Positions 33,497 to 47,329 of a stretch of DNA of 64,000 nucleotides are shown here, in pieces. The translations under genes were made by a program, and so were the position numbers. How positions within the stretch are numbered: position 1 is the first letter of the stretch; every line of letters begins with the position of its first letter. A model generated the notes under the pieces. The model was not told the DNA's origin. It made no database searches and worked only from the letters and a program-made list of their open reading frames with translations. The DNA is from Lingula anatina (Eukaryota; Brachiopoda; Lingulata; Lingulida; Lingulidae), in the NCBI RefSeq assembly GCF_001039355.2, contig NW_019775358.1:179370-243369 (forward strand), read 5' to 3'.

Positions 33497-36400
33497 ATGG
33501 CAAAGAAGAAGAAGAACCAAGATTTCCAGAAAGTGAAACTGAAAGTGGGCCGTAAGTTACCCCGGGAGAGTTCAACCAACACCAGCTTCAAGACCCACTC
33601 CATTCAGATCAAGGAGCAGTTGACTCAGGCCAGCTCTACTGAGCCTACAACTAAGAGGAAGCTGAAGATTGAGGTAGATTGTATGCGTTGTCACAGATTA
33701 ACATGTATAGGTACTTTTTCACAACAATGTATACAGACACATATTGTCACAGATAAACACAGTTATGTACAAATTACATGTAGGCATAGTGCCAAAAGTA
33801 AAAGCATTTAGACATATTGCCAAAGCTTAACATATTCAGACATGTATTCACGACAAAACACATGATTATAGACACAGCTAAACATTTAGACACATTTTAC
33901 TTCTGAGATAGCCCTACCTTACACCAGTAACACATGAATCACTCCTAATAATGCAATCAGTACATATTACAAAATATTCTCGGTAAGTTGCTGTAGGAGC
34001 TTGAATGATGCATTTCAGGACCTGTTGAGTCAGTTGCAGCACTACAATGCAGGTTCCAGACACGGTGCCGTTGCAGGCCTTCGGGAACTCGTCACTACAC
34101 ACCCTGCTCTCATTTCACAGCACCTGGCAGCCATGTTGGAAAAAGTGACTCCGCTCTTTATGGATAAGGATTCTGTGGTGAGGCAAGCCGTGATTAAGTT
34201 ACTGAAGGTGGTGCTCTCAAATACTGACACGGGAGAATTGGTGCCTTTCTTTGGCATTCTCAGCAGCCATCTTAGCTGTGCCATGACACACATAGTAGAG
34301 GACATCCGATTGGATGCCTTGTCTGTCCTTGACGTTTGTCTTGAATTCCACCCCAAGTTGATCATCACAGGGACATCTCAGTTGCTGCCCAATTTCATTG
34401 ATCAGATATCGCAGTGCCAGTCCCAAGGGAGTAAATCGGGAGCTTTCTCTTTGACTATAAACCCCAGTGGAAAGATGGGGGCGCTGAAATGGAGGGGGAA
34501 AGTCTTGGAGAGACTAAACAGGTTCCTGTCTGTTTATCTGGAAAGTTTCCCCAAGAGGACTGGAATGTTTGAAACAAGTGAGGTCTGTCATGTTGGGTGG
34601 AAGGATGATTGGATAACATGTTACCAGCCCTGCTCTTCTGTGGGATTGATAAACAGTGATTTTACATTCAGGTAACATATAAGGATGTGTTGAAGCAAAA
34701 GTATTTGCTAGTACTGTTAAAGAAAACCACTCAAAAACAGATGAATGAAGCAGTCTTAATTCTTACAAACTTACCCTAGCAACTTCAGTCTAACTTATAC
34801 ATTGTTGTCCATTTATTCGATAAATTTTCTTATAATGATACTGATATAATTTTTATATTTCGGCAAGAAGTTCCCGTTAGTTCTGACAGTTCAATTTTAC
34901 TATGAGAACCAATCTCTTGCACAAGTTCCTTTTTTTAGTAAACAATTTTTAAATTCCTATTTGTGTACTGGTTGTCTGTTCATTTTTTTCTTGATTATGT
35001 TTTGAATATTATATGGTTATTCTGTCTAGTTGCAGTTCTTCTCCTGATTGTTCTTATTTTTTTAACTTTTAAATTTTTTATTTTTGAACCGCAGGTCGTC
35101 ATTGTTGCCACAGCAGTCTCTTTCAACAGGTGCTGATTATTTGAAGAACTTCATTGGCACTGTTGTCCCCCTATTGTTTCAGTGTTGGGTAGAAGTCTTA
35201 CCAGAGAATTCTGCAGGTAAATTTGCGAGACATGTTTCTTTGTTTAATATTCTGTCAGTCTTTTTCATTAGAAAATCTATTTTCAATATTACAGCACCTT
35301 AAATGTTAGATGTAAACGAAATGACACCATAATTATATTGTTCTCTTACATCATTTTTCATGGAATTTCCCCCTTCCCCCCCCCCCCCAAGAACTCACCA
35401 CTGTAACAGTCTTTCTACTTGTGTGGTTTTATAAGGTCACCCACTTCCAGTGGACAGTCATCCCACCATGTTTTGCGTGTTGCAAATCCTACAACATTTA
35501 GGGCTTTGTGTGGAAGCTCTTGGGGCAGAAGATCAAGCACTGTCTGTAAGTAGATAGTGTAGTTAGATTTTTTTAGGTGAACTCAAAATACATAGCAGTG
35601 CTTGGGCTTCTTAAATGGAAGATATTTTGGATAAATACATGGTTGTCATTTTTAACAATTTCATTTATTAGTGATAAAGATCCTGCTAAGTGTTAGAATT
35701 GGTTTAAATTGATAATATTTTTAGGAAAAACTGGACAATATGGAATTGCAGACTATAAAAATGATTGTGTGAATTTACTGAAAAAAGAAGAGCTTTTAAC
35801 AGTTTACAAATCTTTCAGATGAATGCAATAATTGTAATTTTATATCATTATTTATATGATATTATTTTATTTTCTAGTTGGATTGGCTGTATGGGTTCTA
35901 CCATAAAGACCTGAGACAACACATTCAGCCTCACTTTCCTTTTTCTTTCTGTGATACTGCCAAAAGAAACAGAAAAGCAAACAGGGTGAATGTTAAAGTA
36001 AGGGAAATTTACTCAGTACTCCCCTTTCTCTTGTTACTGTAAAGTAATGATTTACTTAATGCCAGTAATAATTACTATGTCACTTGCTGATGTTTATCTT
36101 TATTATTCTTTGCCCAGTTAGTACATTCAATTTATTTTCTTTCATTCAAAAAAGGAGGAATGATTTAGAACTTATTTTTTTCTTTTAGTCCCTCGCTCTG
36201 GATCTGAACCTGTGTTTCTGTGGGACTGTCTGCACATTTTATAAAACACACGACAAACCAGACAGCAGACCTTTACAGGGAATATCCACAGCAGAAGACA
36301 GTTTATTGAAGATGGCAGTTAGCTACATGACACAGGCATTTCCAACACCACATAACCCAGACCAGAGGAAAAAATCTGTTGCTATCATGAAGACGTTGGT

Positions 36401-39400
36401 GGAATGCTGTAGAACATCAAGTAAATATGCTTTATTTGAATTTTTTTTTAGTGGTACAACAGTGTCAGTATGGTTTTGATGGGTTCTGTCGTGTAATTGG
36501 GCAACTTTACTCACCTTAACAAGTTTGCCAGAAGTTCACTTCCTGCTGTTTAGAGGATGTTAATTGGTTGTGTCATTCTTTAAATAACTATTTCCAAATG
36601 TTTAATCTATACGGACTTATATAAAGAAAATTAAGAAATTTCTTTATGTTCATCTGAAAGTTCTTTACAGAATGTTTGGACCAGATATAATTGTAAGAAT
36701 ATATTAATAATATTTTTTTCTTGTACAGTAGATGCACAATATGGTCTCCTTACTGCTATCCAGGTGGCTTACAAGACAAGCCACCCACTTTCCAGTGAGC
36801 GGCGACAACTGATGGATTTTTTCAGTCATGTGATTTTTAAGTCAGATGTTAGCAACCAGTGAGTAACTTCTAACTTGTAAGAATCTGAATGTACATGTAC
36901 ATCGAAGAAATATGCTGAAGCAGAAATATATATAGTGTTTTTTATTTGAAATTACAGGGCTAAAATCATTTAATAGTTAAAAATTCAGAAAAGTCAAAAA
37001 TCAGTAAGTGATCTGCCTTACTCAAAGTAATTTAAAATAAAGCTACAGACCACTAGATGTCAGCATGTGCCACAGGCACCCTCTTTTTTTAGCTACAAAC
37101 ATGTCATTCAAGAAATAACAGTCAAATAAAGTTTTCAATAAAATTAAATCCAAGTGGTCGTAACATATTAACTCAACATTTAGATCACTTTCAGTCAAGT
37201 GGTCAGTCAGTGGCTGCAAGGACTTCCTGAAGAGCTGAGGTCACTGTGGTCGCAGGGAGAAGTGGACAGTGCGATACCAGTGTTACATGTGCTGTCCAGT
37301 GCGGTCAAGACACAGCAGCATAACCAACAGTTTATGAGTTCTGTCCAGGTTGCTCTATTAGAACTACTGAGTAGGTAGCTTTAAGATTAACACAGACTTT
37401 AGCAGTGACTGTAAAGTCACACTCAGACCTGTGATTAGGTAATAATACTAATAATAAAGTTAATTGCCAATGTAAATACTATAAAATGCACATAAAATTG
37501 TTTTACTATCTCAGGTTTAAGTTGGATCAAATAAGTACATAAAAATAAAATAGTAATGCCAGAAATAAAAACAGATTATTATCTTTTACTATTAAAAAGA
37601 GATGTAATAGTTGGATAAAAGCTTTTTAAAGTCCATTTGCTTCCTCTAATAGTCGACACAGGTGACTTTGAAAATACAAGTTTGAGAGTAGGTGTAAAGT
37701 TACACCCATACCAGTCTTAAATTTGACTTTCTTAAATCCTGTTAAACAAGAGAGACACCTCTGAGCATTGCTTACTCTTCTGTTTTGTTTGTTTGTTTGT
37801 TTGTTTGTTTTTTGAAGTACATTGCATTTTGACACTTGGTAAATTAAATTAAAAAGCTGCACAAAATTTGAAATTTGTACATCAAGCCCTTAAATTGAGT
37901 TTTATCTTTTAAAGTCTTGTTCTGCATCTCTGTAATTTGGTCTTCTGTATTTTAGACGTAACTGTTACAGTATCAATTTTATCTTTAAGCTCAGAACAGG
38001 GCATCTTAATGCCAGTTCATTAGCGCAATCCACAATTTTGTCATATTTCACCGTAAAATATTTTGCTGACTTCAACCTTTATTTTCAGGCCATGACACTT
38101 TCTTGACACTTTCTTCCCAGCAGAAGGAGGTTGCAGAGATGTGTTACTACTTTCCTGACATATCACGGGAGCTGTATATAGGGCTGGCTGGCTGGTGCAG
38201 AAGTGTAGGTGGCAGCACTGAGGATAAAGACTACCTGGTCCAAGTCCTAATGTGCAGGTGCCTGCTTTTAATAGGATGATTCAGGGGTTGCCAGTTTTAA
38301 AGCTCTCCCTGAAAATATTTTAAATACTTACTCTATATGATATGATATTTAAAAAAAAATGGGTAACTAAAAGTAAAAAAGTCCCTAGAAAATTAAATGT
38401 TTGTATGCATAGATGCCAGCCTTGTCACCCACGTCTTGATCCCATAGCAAATTTTAATTTTTGTGATTGGATAAAAAAAGTCATTTACAGTGTTATATGG
38501 TGAGAGAGATGTTGATAAAAAATATGATTTGTTGACAATTTAACTAATCTCATGTTTAAGGCAGCAGATAATTGTGTTGAGACTTATTCTTTAATTTATT
38601 TTGAATAAAGTAATATTGTTTGTCATTTCCTTTTCTCTGTAATTGAATATTACCACATGGTTTTGTTGGCTAAATTACACCTCTTCTTTCACATCTGTTT
38701 TAAGAATTTCATATGAGATTATGTTATATCAGAGTATGCTGTCTGACTTTTTAATGCCTTTTTGTATGCTTTTTTATATAGATTGTAGGTTTTGATTCTT
38801 TTGTCCTATTTACTCCATGTAAGATTTTGCTTATAATTTAGATGGTTTTGTTTACTCACAACTAGCCCCCATTCACTGTCATTCAACCTAATAGAATACG
38901 GAATACGTCTGAGTGTAGGGGTCACAAAATGCTCTTCTTAGACCATATGTTTTTCTTTTCATGTTAGGTATTTGAAAGTCCGCCATGAAAATTGCAGCGT
39001 GATGGAGACATCCAACTTTATCAGTTTTTTATTGTCTGTTTTAATGGGTAAGATCACAGTCAGCTGTCTTGTTGATCAGTTGGTGAATCTAACAACCACA
39101 CAAATATTAAAAATAATCCTTGTCAAGAAATAGTAGTAATGCACAGAGAACATGTTCAGAAAGATAAACGTATTTGTTAATGTTTTTTTTTTTTTTTAGA
39201 TTTACCACGTTAATTCTAGGGCATACTATGTAAGATAACAGATTGGAAAAGAATATGCCAATCTCTATCCTCATCACCCCTGCACAGTTCACAGTAAAAT
39301 AGACACAACCTTCAAATAACCTTCAAACAAATTACGGTAATGTCTCAATCTTTTCAATGGGCAAAAATAATATTTCTTTATGGCATTTGTGTTACTTTTA

Positions 39401-42400
39401 CTGCATAGAACAGAACTATAGAGTAGCTTGCTTTTTGATTTTGTTGCTACCACTCAATAAGAATGTTCTAATTTTAAGAAATTATTAAAAATACAATATC
39501 TGCAAAATTCACAATTTTACCCTATGGAAAAGATCGAGTAATTACCATACTCAAACTGTGCAGGTCCCATATCATTCTGTTCAATTATTGTTTATTATTT
39601 ATTTGTTTTTAAACTGAGGCAGTTTTCAATAAATCAGCTTTCACATTCAGAGTTCAACTTACAAAAGCTTCTCATGTACATTAACTGGGGAATCTATGAC
39701 AACCAATTTGGCAAAGCTAACTGGGCTTATCAGAAGATTAGACACGCTCAAGAAAGAAAGAAGATTCAAGAAAGCCTTGTAGGCCATCACAAAATATCAG
39801 TCCTGTAAAAACACCGCTCCTTTTTTTTTTCTTTTAAAAAGCTTAACATGCAATGTCAGGTTTTCTGCTGGTTATTATAGATTCATCAGCTGATCTTGGT
39901 GACAGGTGCGTTATGTAATGTTATTTTCATGAAAATCATTGCTACTTAAGCTATAAAGTTATAGTTTTTTGAATTATTGATAATATTATATTATATTGAG
40001 AAAGTAAAGTTGATATCATTCAGTGTTTTCAACAAGGAAACTTTGATGATTACCCTATAATGATACATTCTTAACTGAAACTGTTTGTAACACAAAATGA
40101 TTATCAGAAAGTTTTTTTTTTCTTTCCAATGCCAGGGACAAGTGTATCCAGTTTGGCTGAAGCTGGTTCTGGTCAGAAAATGCCCATTGATCAGTTATTT
40201 AAAAAGTATAGTTTTACAGACAGATCACCTGTTGGGCTTGCCATGGCACAGGTATGCATTTTCACTGGTATATGCATAATTTGAAGAGAGTGACTGGGTG
40301 AATGGGTGAATTTTATAACTGTGATAATACAATAATAACAATTTATGTAAAATTATAACTAAAAAGTAAAAATTGTGCATGTAAGTGGAAGTACAACTGT
40401 AACAGCATATTGAAATACATACCGACGTGAGGATTGATTTAATGTGGTATGTAATAAAACTGAATATTTGCTAATTAAATGTAAATTAAATTAAATATGC
40501 ATTTTGAAAATCAACTATTGGATAGTTGATAACATAAAAATAATTATGGGAAAAGGTTGAGCTGAAGTCTTTTAATTTTTTTTGGGGGGGGGGGATTGAC
40601 TTCATATTGCCACATAATTGTTTTTCTTATATATTATATACATAGATATTTTAAAAGTCCCAATCATATGACATTAAATAGGAAAAATAAATGGAATGCA
40701 ATTAAAACCATAATTCATGTTCTGATCAGAAAAGAAAGATAATTCTTGGCCTTATTTCTAAATTACAAATAAATCATTTCAATTTTAGAACGTTTGCAGA
40801 GTTTTCAGACAGTTTCCAGAGGAAGACCAAGTGGGAAAATTGATGTCAACTTCTTTGTTTACCATTTTGGTAAGTGCCTTTTACAGGCATGATTTAGATT
40901 AATTCTATTAATTTATTTTCTGGTAATTTGATTAGAGTTGTGTAAGTCAAGATATAAGAACTGTTACCCCTGAGGCTCTGCAGAACTGCATGTATGTTAT
41001 GAAAACTTAATAATCTAAAGTTTATCAGGTTCAGCAGTTTTCAAATTTGGGAACAAAAAATTAATTAATTAACCAGTAATAATATGATAGTAAGAATGGT
41101 TGTCTTATTATATTATCTTTGCTCCATGTTAGGGGAAACTTTCATGAGTTTGGAGTATTTTTAATTGATTCCAGAACAAATACCATCGATTCCCTATTAA
41201 CACGGCAGTTGGTCTTCTCCATTGCTTTTCCACTGTCTCAACATTACCACACACTATTAAGTCCAGTTGGTCAGTACCTAAACCTTTGTTGTCCAGTATT
41301 GTCCAGCTGATGGGCAGTTTGCTAGAGTGGGCAGTGGGCGATAAAGAAAAGGATACTACTGATGCCTTGAAAGTGGTCAAGGAAACTTTGACCTCATCAA
41401 AAGATATAAGGAAGCTTTTCCTAGGGGAAATTCTGAGTATTTTAACAGGTATGACTTTTCTGATGTATTGTTAGTATTATAGAAAAATAATTTTTCATGT
41501 GAATGAACATTTGATGAATTATTTAGAATGGTTACCATAATTTTATTAACACTTTGACAGCAGCTGAAAAGAAGCTACCACACAACTCTCTCTCTCTCTC
41601 TCTCTTACACACAAGTGCACACACTTTACTGATAGTTTGACAATTATGATGATAATTATATATTCTTCGACCAGATGATGATGTTGAAGACCATTATCCT
41701 GCTTCTGCATCACTATTGTTAGTCATATTGCTTCGCGATGATGAAATGGTCAAACATTTTGGAGACTGCAGGGATGTCATGAGTCAAGTGAAAAAGGCAG
41801 TGGAGGTGAGTCAACCAGTCTAGAAAGATCTAGTTTTGGACTTCATGATTTTTTTAATATGTACACATATGTGTCTTTGCATATAGCAATCAACTGCACA
41901 TGTCATAGTCGCCATGGATGTGTACTTTCAGTGTTATAATGATAAGTGGAAAACCATTTGACCTTTTGTTTTCAAACTTACAGAGCTGATGAACATTCAT
42001 AAAATATGGGTCAAGTTTGAAAATCAGCTTTATCGGACCAATTTTTTCAAAAGTTCTGCTATTTTTTTGTTGGCTTTTTTGCATCACATTTTATCCATTG
42101 CTATACAAATGAAATGAAATTATCTTACTTTTTGTCCCCAAACTTTCTGAACTGATGTATATTCAGGACCTGATTGGAACTTTTAAATAATAGTGATGCT
42201 TTTTTTTTTCTTTTTTAACATATTTTTCTCCACAGTTATACAAATAAACTGAAAACTGTTTTACCTTTTGTCTTTAAACTTATAGAACTGATGAATATTT
42301 ATGAAATACAGATTGAGTTTGAAAATAACCTGACCATTTTTCCATAAATTACGCTGTTTTTATATTCTTACTTTTTTTAATGCATACATTCGCCCTTCAA

Positions 42401-42843
42401 AAAATTGGACTAATAAGATTTGTAAAAGTGATTTTTTAACATTATCTGCATCTTAGCAATTATGTTAGTTGATTTCATATAATAAAATGTTAAATCTGTT
42501 AAAATTTTCTAATAAAGTGTAAATAAAAGATATAAAATGGAAGTAAATAAAAAGTGCAGTATGTCAAATTCAATCCATCAGCATGTTTAGAATCTCAGGA
42601 TGAGCAAATTGGACTTTTTTCTTTCCTGTTGGAAGCCTTGCTGCCTTAATTTAACATTCTCACTCTTATTCTATTACCCTTCCAATCTTAAATTATATTT
42701 TAATTTGCCTAGGGCACTTCATTACAAAAACGAAGTGTTTGTTTTTATCATTTTTTTTTCCACCCATTCAGAGTGCTGAATCCAGAGGTAGCCACAGAAG
42801 CCAGCACGTGTTGGACTGTTTATATGTTGTCTCTACTTTGTGA
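33497..42843 (+). CDS. TEX10: TEX10 (Ipi1 family), rRNA-processing complex subunit
   Basis: TEX10 (yeast Ipi1) acts with PELP1, WDR18, LAS1L and NOL9 in nucleolar pre-60S maturation and ITS2 removal. The exons are 33497-33673, 34019-34671, 35095-35216, 35436-35545, 35878-35997, 36189-36420, 36729-36858, 37195-37370, 38089-38257, 38968-39047, 40136-40251, 40789-40869, 41307-41448, 41675-41805, 42772-42843, giving 836 residues (human about 929) in frame throughout. The N-terminus is MAKKKKNQDFQKVKLKVGRK, the Lys-rich family start. The Ipi1 N-terminal helical region follows (SRHGAVAGLRELV, DKDSVVRQAVIKLL, HIVEDIRLDALSVLD, residues about 60-190). The C-terminal half is HEAT-like helices with weaker similarity. 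The exon 2 donor at 34671 was chosen because it restores frame; the exon 5 end (35997 or 35985) is uncertain. Confidence 0.92.
39411..39490 (-). repeat. Dispersed repeat shared with CLP1 intron 8
   Basis: Reverse complement of 15915-16020 with moderate divergence, including TTTTGTTGCTACCACTCAAT. Confidence 0.7.
41588..41604. repeat. (CT)n microsatellite
   Basis: Short CT run in TEX10 intron 13. Confidence 0.85.
41930..42370 (-). repeat. Three diverged tandem copies of a dispersed repeat
   Basis: In TEX10 intron 14, units at about 41930-42075, 42095-42200 and 42225-42370 share an AACTGATGAATATT-type core and a following GTTTGAAAAT block. The first unit matches, in reverse complement, 20775-20910. 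No coding potential. Confidence 0.7.
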
Positions 42844-43186
42844 AACCACCAGAGTTGAGTGTGCGCAATTGTCTTGGGGACCACATTCCAAAGTAAAAAA
42901 AAAAAAAAAAAAAACTGATGGAACAATTACTGTGCCTACACAGAGAAAAAAACGAACCTTTTACTTCACTAACTGATCTGTCTTCACAATTTGTATGGCT
43001 AATCTTCAAAAGCGAAATGGGTATTAGCGACAATAACTGGTCATGTATCAGGTCACTGTCTCAGCTATGAATACAATACATGGTCAGATGTGGAAGCCAA
43101 TTGGGCATGGTCATCCCGCTCTTCCAAATCAAAACAGTGAACTCTGCTTTTGTCCAGTCCCATAAAAGGAAACAAAAACTGGGTTC

Positions 43187-43444
43187 GGGTACCTAGATTG
43201 ATCTAAAAGGAATGATCCATCTCCGAAGGGTTTCTCACAAAGTTGCTTTAACCTGAAGTGGCTTAGATGTCTGGCACAGCTACTGAAGCTGCTTAAGGAT
43301 ATTTAAGTACCCCCTAGCAGCTTTAGTAAGCATGGCAGACATCTAAGCCACTTAAGTTGATTGCAATTTAGCGAGAATCCCCTCGAAGATAGATCAATCC
43401 ACAGTTAGTACGATAGGGTCTGGGTGTGGTCCCAAAGTCTTCTT
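43187..43444. mobile_element. Foldback MITE inserted downstream of TEX10
   Basis: The two halves form a long imperfect palindrome: AGTGGCTTAGATGTCTG in the left arm pairs with CAGACATCTAAGCCACT in the right, and a GATTGATCT block lies near each end. GGGTTC flanks both sides (43181-43186 and 43445-43450). The homologous sequences near 48720 and 51243 lack the palindrome and carry this site once, giving a natural empty site. Related to 55194-55395. Confidence 0.8.
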
Positions 43445-44590
43445 GGGTTCACAAGTCCTATGGAGTATAAAAGTGTCCGAAATTGCTTTTTAAAAAGTGC
43501 CACAGTAGGTTGGGGTGTGTATGATGGGAAGCACTTTAATACTTCCATTGTATAGCTACATTCATTGTGTTTGAGAATTCTTTTCTAAAATCAACTTTTG
43601 CATATTAAGATGTTTTGCATGTTGTTTAATGATCACCTAAGGCATGGAATAATAATGTGCAGTACTAGAAGAATTTATTGTGTTTGTATTTGGTTGAATT
43701 TTTCTGAAAAAAATATCAGATTCAAGCAGGAGCACCCTTATGGGCTTTTATGTAAAGATAAATGGAATTGTTTTCAAGTATCACCCAAGTGTGTTTGATT
43801 GGGAGCTGAAGCCAGTTGCACCTATTCCATTTCTAGTTTCCCGTGCAGCAATGACTGGGAAGCAATGTTGCAGTTTTCCTTAAAACTCTTTGTGATTGAT
43901 CATCACCTTTAAATGCAGGTAAAATTAAAAAATGGTCCCCTTTTTGATTATCACATATGGCTGTAGTATATATTGATTATTTTGTTGAGAAAGTGCGGCC
44001 AGAAGCCACAAAAAGACAATGGAGTAGTGGTCTTGTGTGTTTGGAAAATTAACTTTAAAGGTACATACGAACCGAGCATCGGTGGAGCGTGGATTCCCAG
44101 TAACACATGTAAACCACTTCTACTAGATTCTTATATGACTCAAATAAATTTGACATGCCAAGGGATAAACTGAATAGATCACTCCATCAGCTGTAAAATA
44201 CCTTTAGACTGCTCCTTTCTTTAAATTTATGGTTGTAAATTTAACCTACTTCCATGACCTACTTTCCTGCCCCATTGATATACAGCTTAGAATGCCAGCA
44301 GAAAAATCTGTTCAAACATCATTTTCGGGTAAAATTAAACAATGCATTTTGGTAATTCTCTTAGTTATCCTACTTGAAACTGTATGCTGGCATTTGGTTG
44401 GTTTTTGTGACAAAAAATTGACTTTGTATGTATCTTTAAGGTAAAAACAAAATTTCCAGAGATTTTGTAGTGTCGGTGTTTATAGAAGAGAAGTACAGAA
44501 TGCAAAATGAAGCAAGTGACAAATCAAAAAGTATCAACAGAACGCATTTTGAATGAAAAGTGTTCATCCCTCCTAAACTAACCCAATCCC

Positions 44591-44620
44591 CCCCCCCCAA
44601 AAAAAAAAAAAAATAATAAT
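44591..44620. repeat. Poly(C)-poly(A)-(TAA) tract
   Basis: The same compound class as at position 1 and 48388. Confidence 0.9.
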
Positions 44621-44746
44621 AACAAATATGAAAAAGCCAAATTAAATTAGAACATTTCACAATGAACTGTGTTGTAAAGTATATCTGGATTATTTTAGGC
44701 TTAACTGGACATGACAACTGTCTGTGCAGTATGGCACTGGATATTT

Positions 44747-44845
44747 AAAGATCTAGTTTATATCCATGATAGCTTGCCTCTTGTAAATATCCCCTGTTTT
44801 CCTTACCAATCTTTGGTCAATCCCACTGTTGTACTTGGTCTATTA
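44747..44845 (-). pseudogene. Duplicated scrap of sulfotransferase 3' end
   Basis: About 100 bp closely resembling the last codons of the sulfotransferase exon (44942-45040), including the stretch encoding the GYKLD end, but with substitutions and small deletions that break the frame. It lies just downstream of the real stop in the same orientation, so it is a local tandem duplication of the gene's 3' end. Confidence 0.7.
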
Positions 44846-44941
44846 GAAATGAGATAAGTTAGGACAATAATCTAGGCTGTTTTTAGGTTTAAATCAAACT
44901 GGCAGCTGTGCACTATGCACTATATGCACTATGCACTATAT

Positions 44942-46959
44942 TTAAAGATCTAGTTTATATCCAAAATAACTTGCATCTTCCTTGTAAATATCCCAGACTT
45001 GCCTGGCCAATCTTTGGTCAATCCTGCTGAAGTACTTGTGTATTAGCTTCTGTCTAAAAGGAATATCTGCCCGATGGGATTGCGGGAATTGGCTTATCAA
45101 GTTTTCAGCATCAATCAGATGAAACAGGTTTGCTGCATCAGTTTGCAGAGTTTCGTGATGAACAGTGATGTCATACTCAATATAACAGGGCCTACAAAAG
45201 TCGTAAACTAAATTCCAGTGAATATTGTCTGGTCCATTATCCACTATATACCAAAGTAAATCCTGAAATGTTATGTCTTTATTTCTTGAAATGTTCCTGT
45301 TGTACTGCTGGTTGATATAAGCTTTCACTAGAGGACCTAGCTGGCGTGGCACTTGCTCCTTGAAAACTGACACAATTCGTTCTATTGGGTGACGCACAAC
45401 TAAAACCTTAAGATAGTTTTTAATGCGCATTCTTCTTTCGCTATTGTTGAATGTGACTAACGGGGTAAAGGTTTGCTTCTTGTTCTTGTTGGATGTTAGA
45501 TTTGATGAAGAAAAATGCCCAGTTAGCATGTTATATACTATTTTCCAGTTACGACTTGCGGCTTTATACATGAAACACAAAATGAGTTTGTGTTTGTCAT
45601 CGACAAGAATCCATTTTGCACTAAACTTATGGGAGTATGAAACATTTCTTCTGTTGTGGCATCTGTCTTGTAACAAACTTTTTCTTCTTTTGATGACTGA
45701 CACCCAATCTTCTGGCACTTTGTTCCAACTGAATGACTGAAAGAATATTTTAAAAAGTCACGTCAACTGAGAAATGTGGTGAATGTATAAGAGGTGGCCA
45801 ACAAAGATCACACACAAGCGTGGAAGCAGAGTACAGTATCTAATGGCGCAGCTCAAATCTGTGTAGTTTGATGGGGTTTAAATAGATATGGGATAATGAA
45901 ATTTGATATGGAATTGTAGTTTTGAGATAATATTTACTTTTGCTTTAAATCTGTAGCTATCTGTGTGTAATTTCTGTAGCACTGAGATGCACGTCGAATA
46001 GTTTGCCTTTAATACTATTTATCATCAAATCACATGCAAAGCAAAAAAATAAAATGGAAGCAACTCTGATATTTTTTATATACTGATACACAGTGAATAG
46101 GAATGTTTGATCAAACTGGTGTTGATGAAAATATTGAGAGATGTACAGAGAAATACCTGCCAGATTGTATCATCTATGACATCATTCTCTTGATTGTATT
46201 TATTTCCGAGAATGCAGTATGAAAAAAAAAACACTAACTTTTACATTTACTTCATATTGATTCTTTTTGAAGTGTATACATTTACACATGGAGAAACTGG
46301 TGAAATTGTTGATAAAATATTGAGAGATGTACAGAGAAATACCTGCCAGATTGTATTATCTATGACATCATTCTCTTGATTGTATTTCTGTGTTCCATTA
46401 GAGATGTTGATATATTTGTCTTTGAATTCATCTTGATTTGCTTCTTCGCTTAGGTGAACTTCAGCAGGTTGAAAAGGGAGAATCTGGGCTAGGCGTTGGG
46501 TGCCTAAAAACATTGCACAATTATGTGATGAAAGCTGAGTCAATTTGATTTTATATGATTGTCAATTGAATACAAAAATCCTTCTGATTACCATCCACTT
46601 ATTTGGAATAAGTTGGCAAAATAGTAACCCAAAACACACCTATGTAATTCAGTTTAAATGAAACTTTCAGTTGGATTTTGTTTCATACATATTCTAATTT
46701 TCTTAAAATAATATTTTTTACCAAAAATTCCCTGCACTTTCTATTTACCTTAGATCATTTAAAACATGTCTTATAATTCTTCTTCCAATTCCAATAATGC
46801 TTGTTTTAAAATAGATATAATCAATATTTGTGTTATTGTAAGCAACAAGTTACAAAAATTTCAAACAGTATACTTACCCATCCAATACAAAAAGAACAAT
46901 ATTGCAGAGCACTGAGTTATTAGGAGTAAAACAACAAGGACCTTTGTCCATGCCATCAT
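44942..46959 (-). CDS. Carbohydrate sulfotransferase (CHST8-14/HNK-1 family type)
   Basis: Predicted Golgi type II membrane enzyme that transfers sulfate from PAPS to glycan hydroxyls. The exons are 46878-46959, 46343-46503 and 44942-45736, giving 345 residues in frame, a usual size for the family. A signal-anchor covers residues about 4-27 (KVLVVLLLITQCSAILFFLY) after a short MMAWT tail. The stem is residues 28-90. The 5'-phosphosulfate loop is CFMYKAASRNWK at about 135-146 and the 3'-phosphate motif VVRHPIERIVSVF at about 195-207. The acceptor specificity cannot be told from this. It sits tail-to-tail with TEX10. A partial second copy lies at 53383-54049 and scraps of duplicated sequence surround it, so the locus is prone to tandem duplication. 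Confidence 0.9.
46157..46201 (-). repeat. Duplicate of the donor edge of sulfotransferase exon 2
   Basis: The last codons of exon 2 (reading QENDV then IDDTIWQ) and the GTATTT donor at 46343 are repeated about 186 bp further into the intron. The copy differs at one codon (Asp for Asn). It starts abruptly next to a block (46197-46290) that itself recurs at 47040-47135. Confidence 0.8.
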
Positions 46960-47329
46960 AATAAGTATCTTATCACCAGGGATGATCTGTCATAGTGCTT
47001 ATTCTTAAGTGGCTGCTTCTCAAGTTAAGGGTTACATTTTATCTCCGAGAATGCAGTATGAAAAAAAAAAAAAAAACACTAACCTTTACATTTACTTCAT
47101 ATTGATTCTTTTTGAAGTGTATACATTTACAAATGGAGGTGAAATACCAGTACATCATGTATACTTCATTCTTATATTACATCAGGCAAGCTGTACCATT
47201 AGATCAAATCTATCAGATTCAGCAGTTTTCAGTTTTTGGCCCAAAAGATAAGTTAATAATTAACCAGTTACTGTAATGATATCCCTGTTAACATGGGGGT
47301 GCTATTATATTATCTGTGTAGCATCTTAA

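Noticed and set aside
41119-41310. Plus-strand 63-codon frame upstream of TEX10 exon 13
   Set aside because: It is intron sequence; the frame does not join in phase with exon 12 and the family protein continues at the 41307 acceptor.
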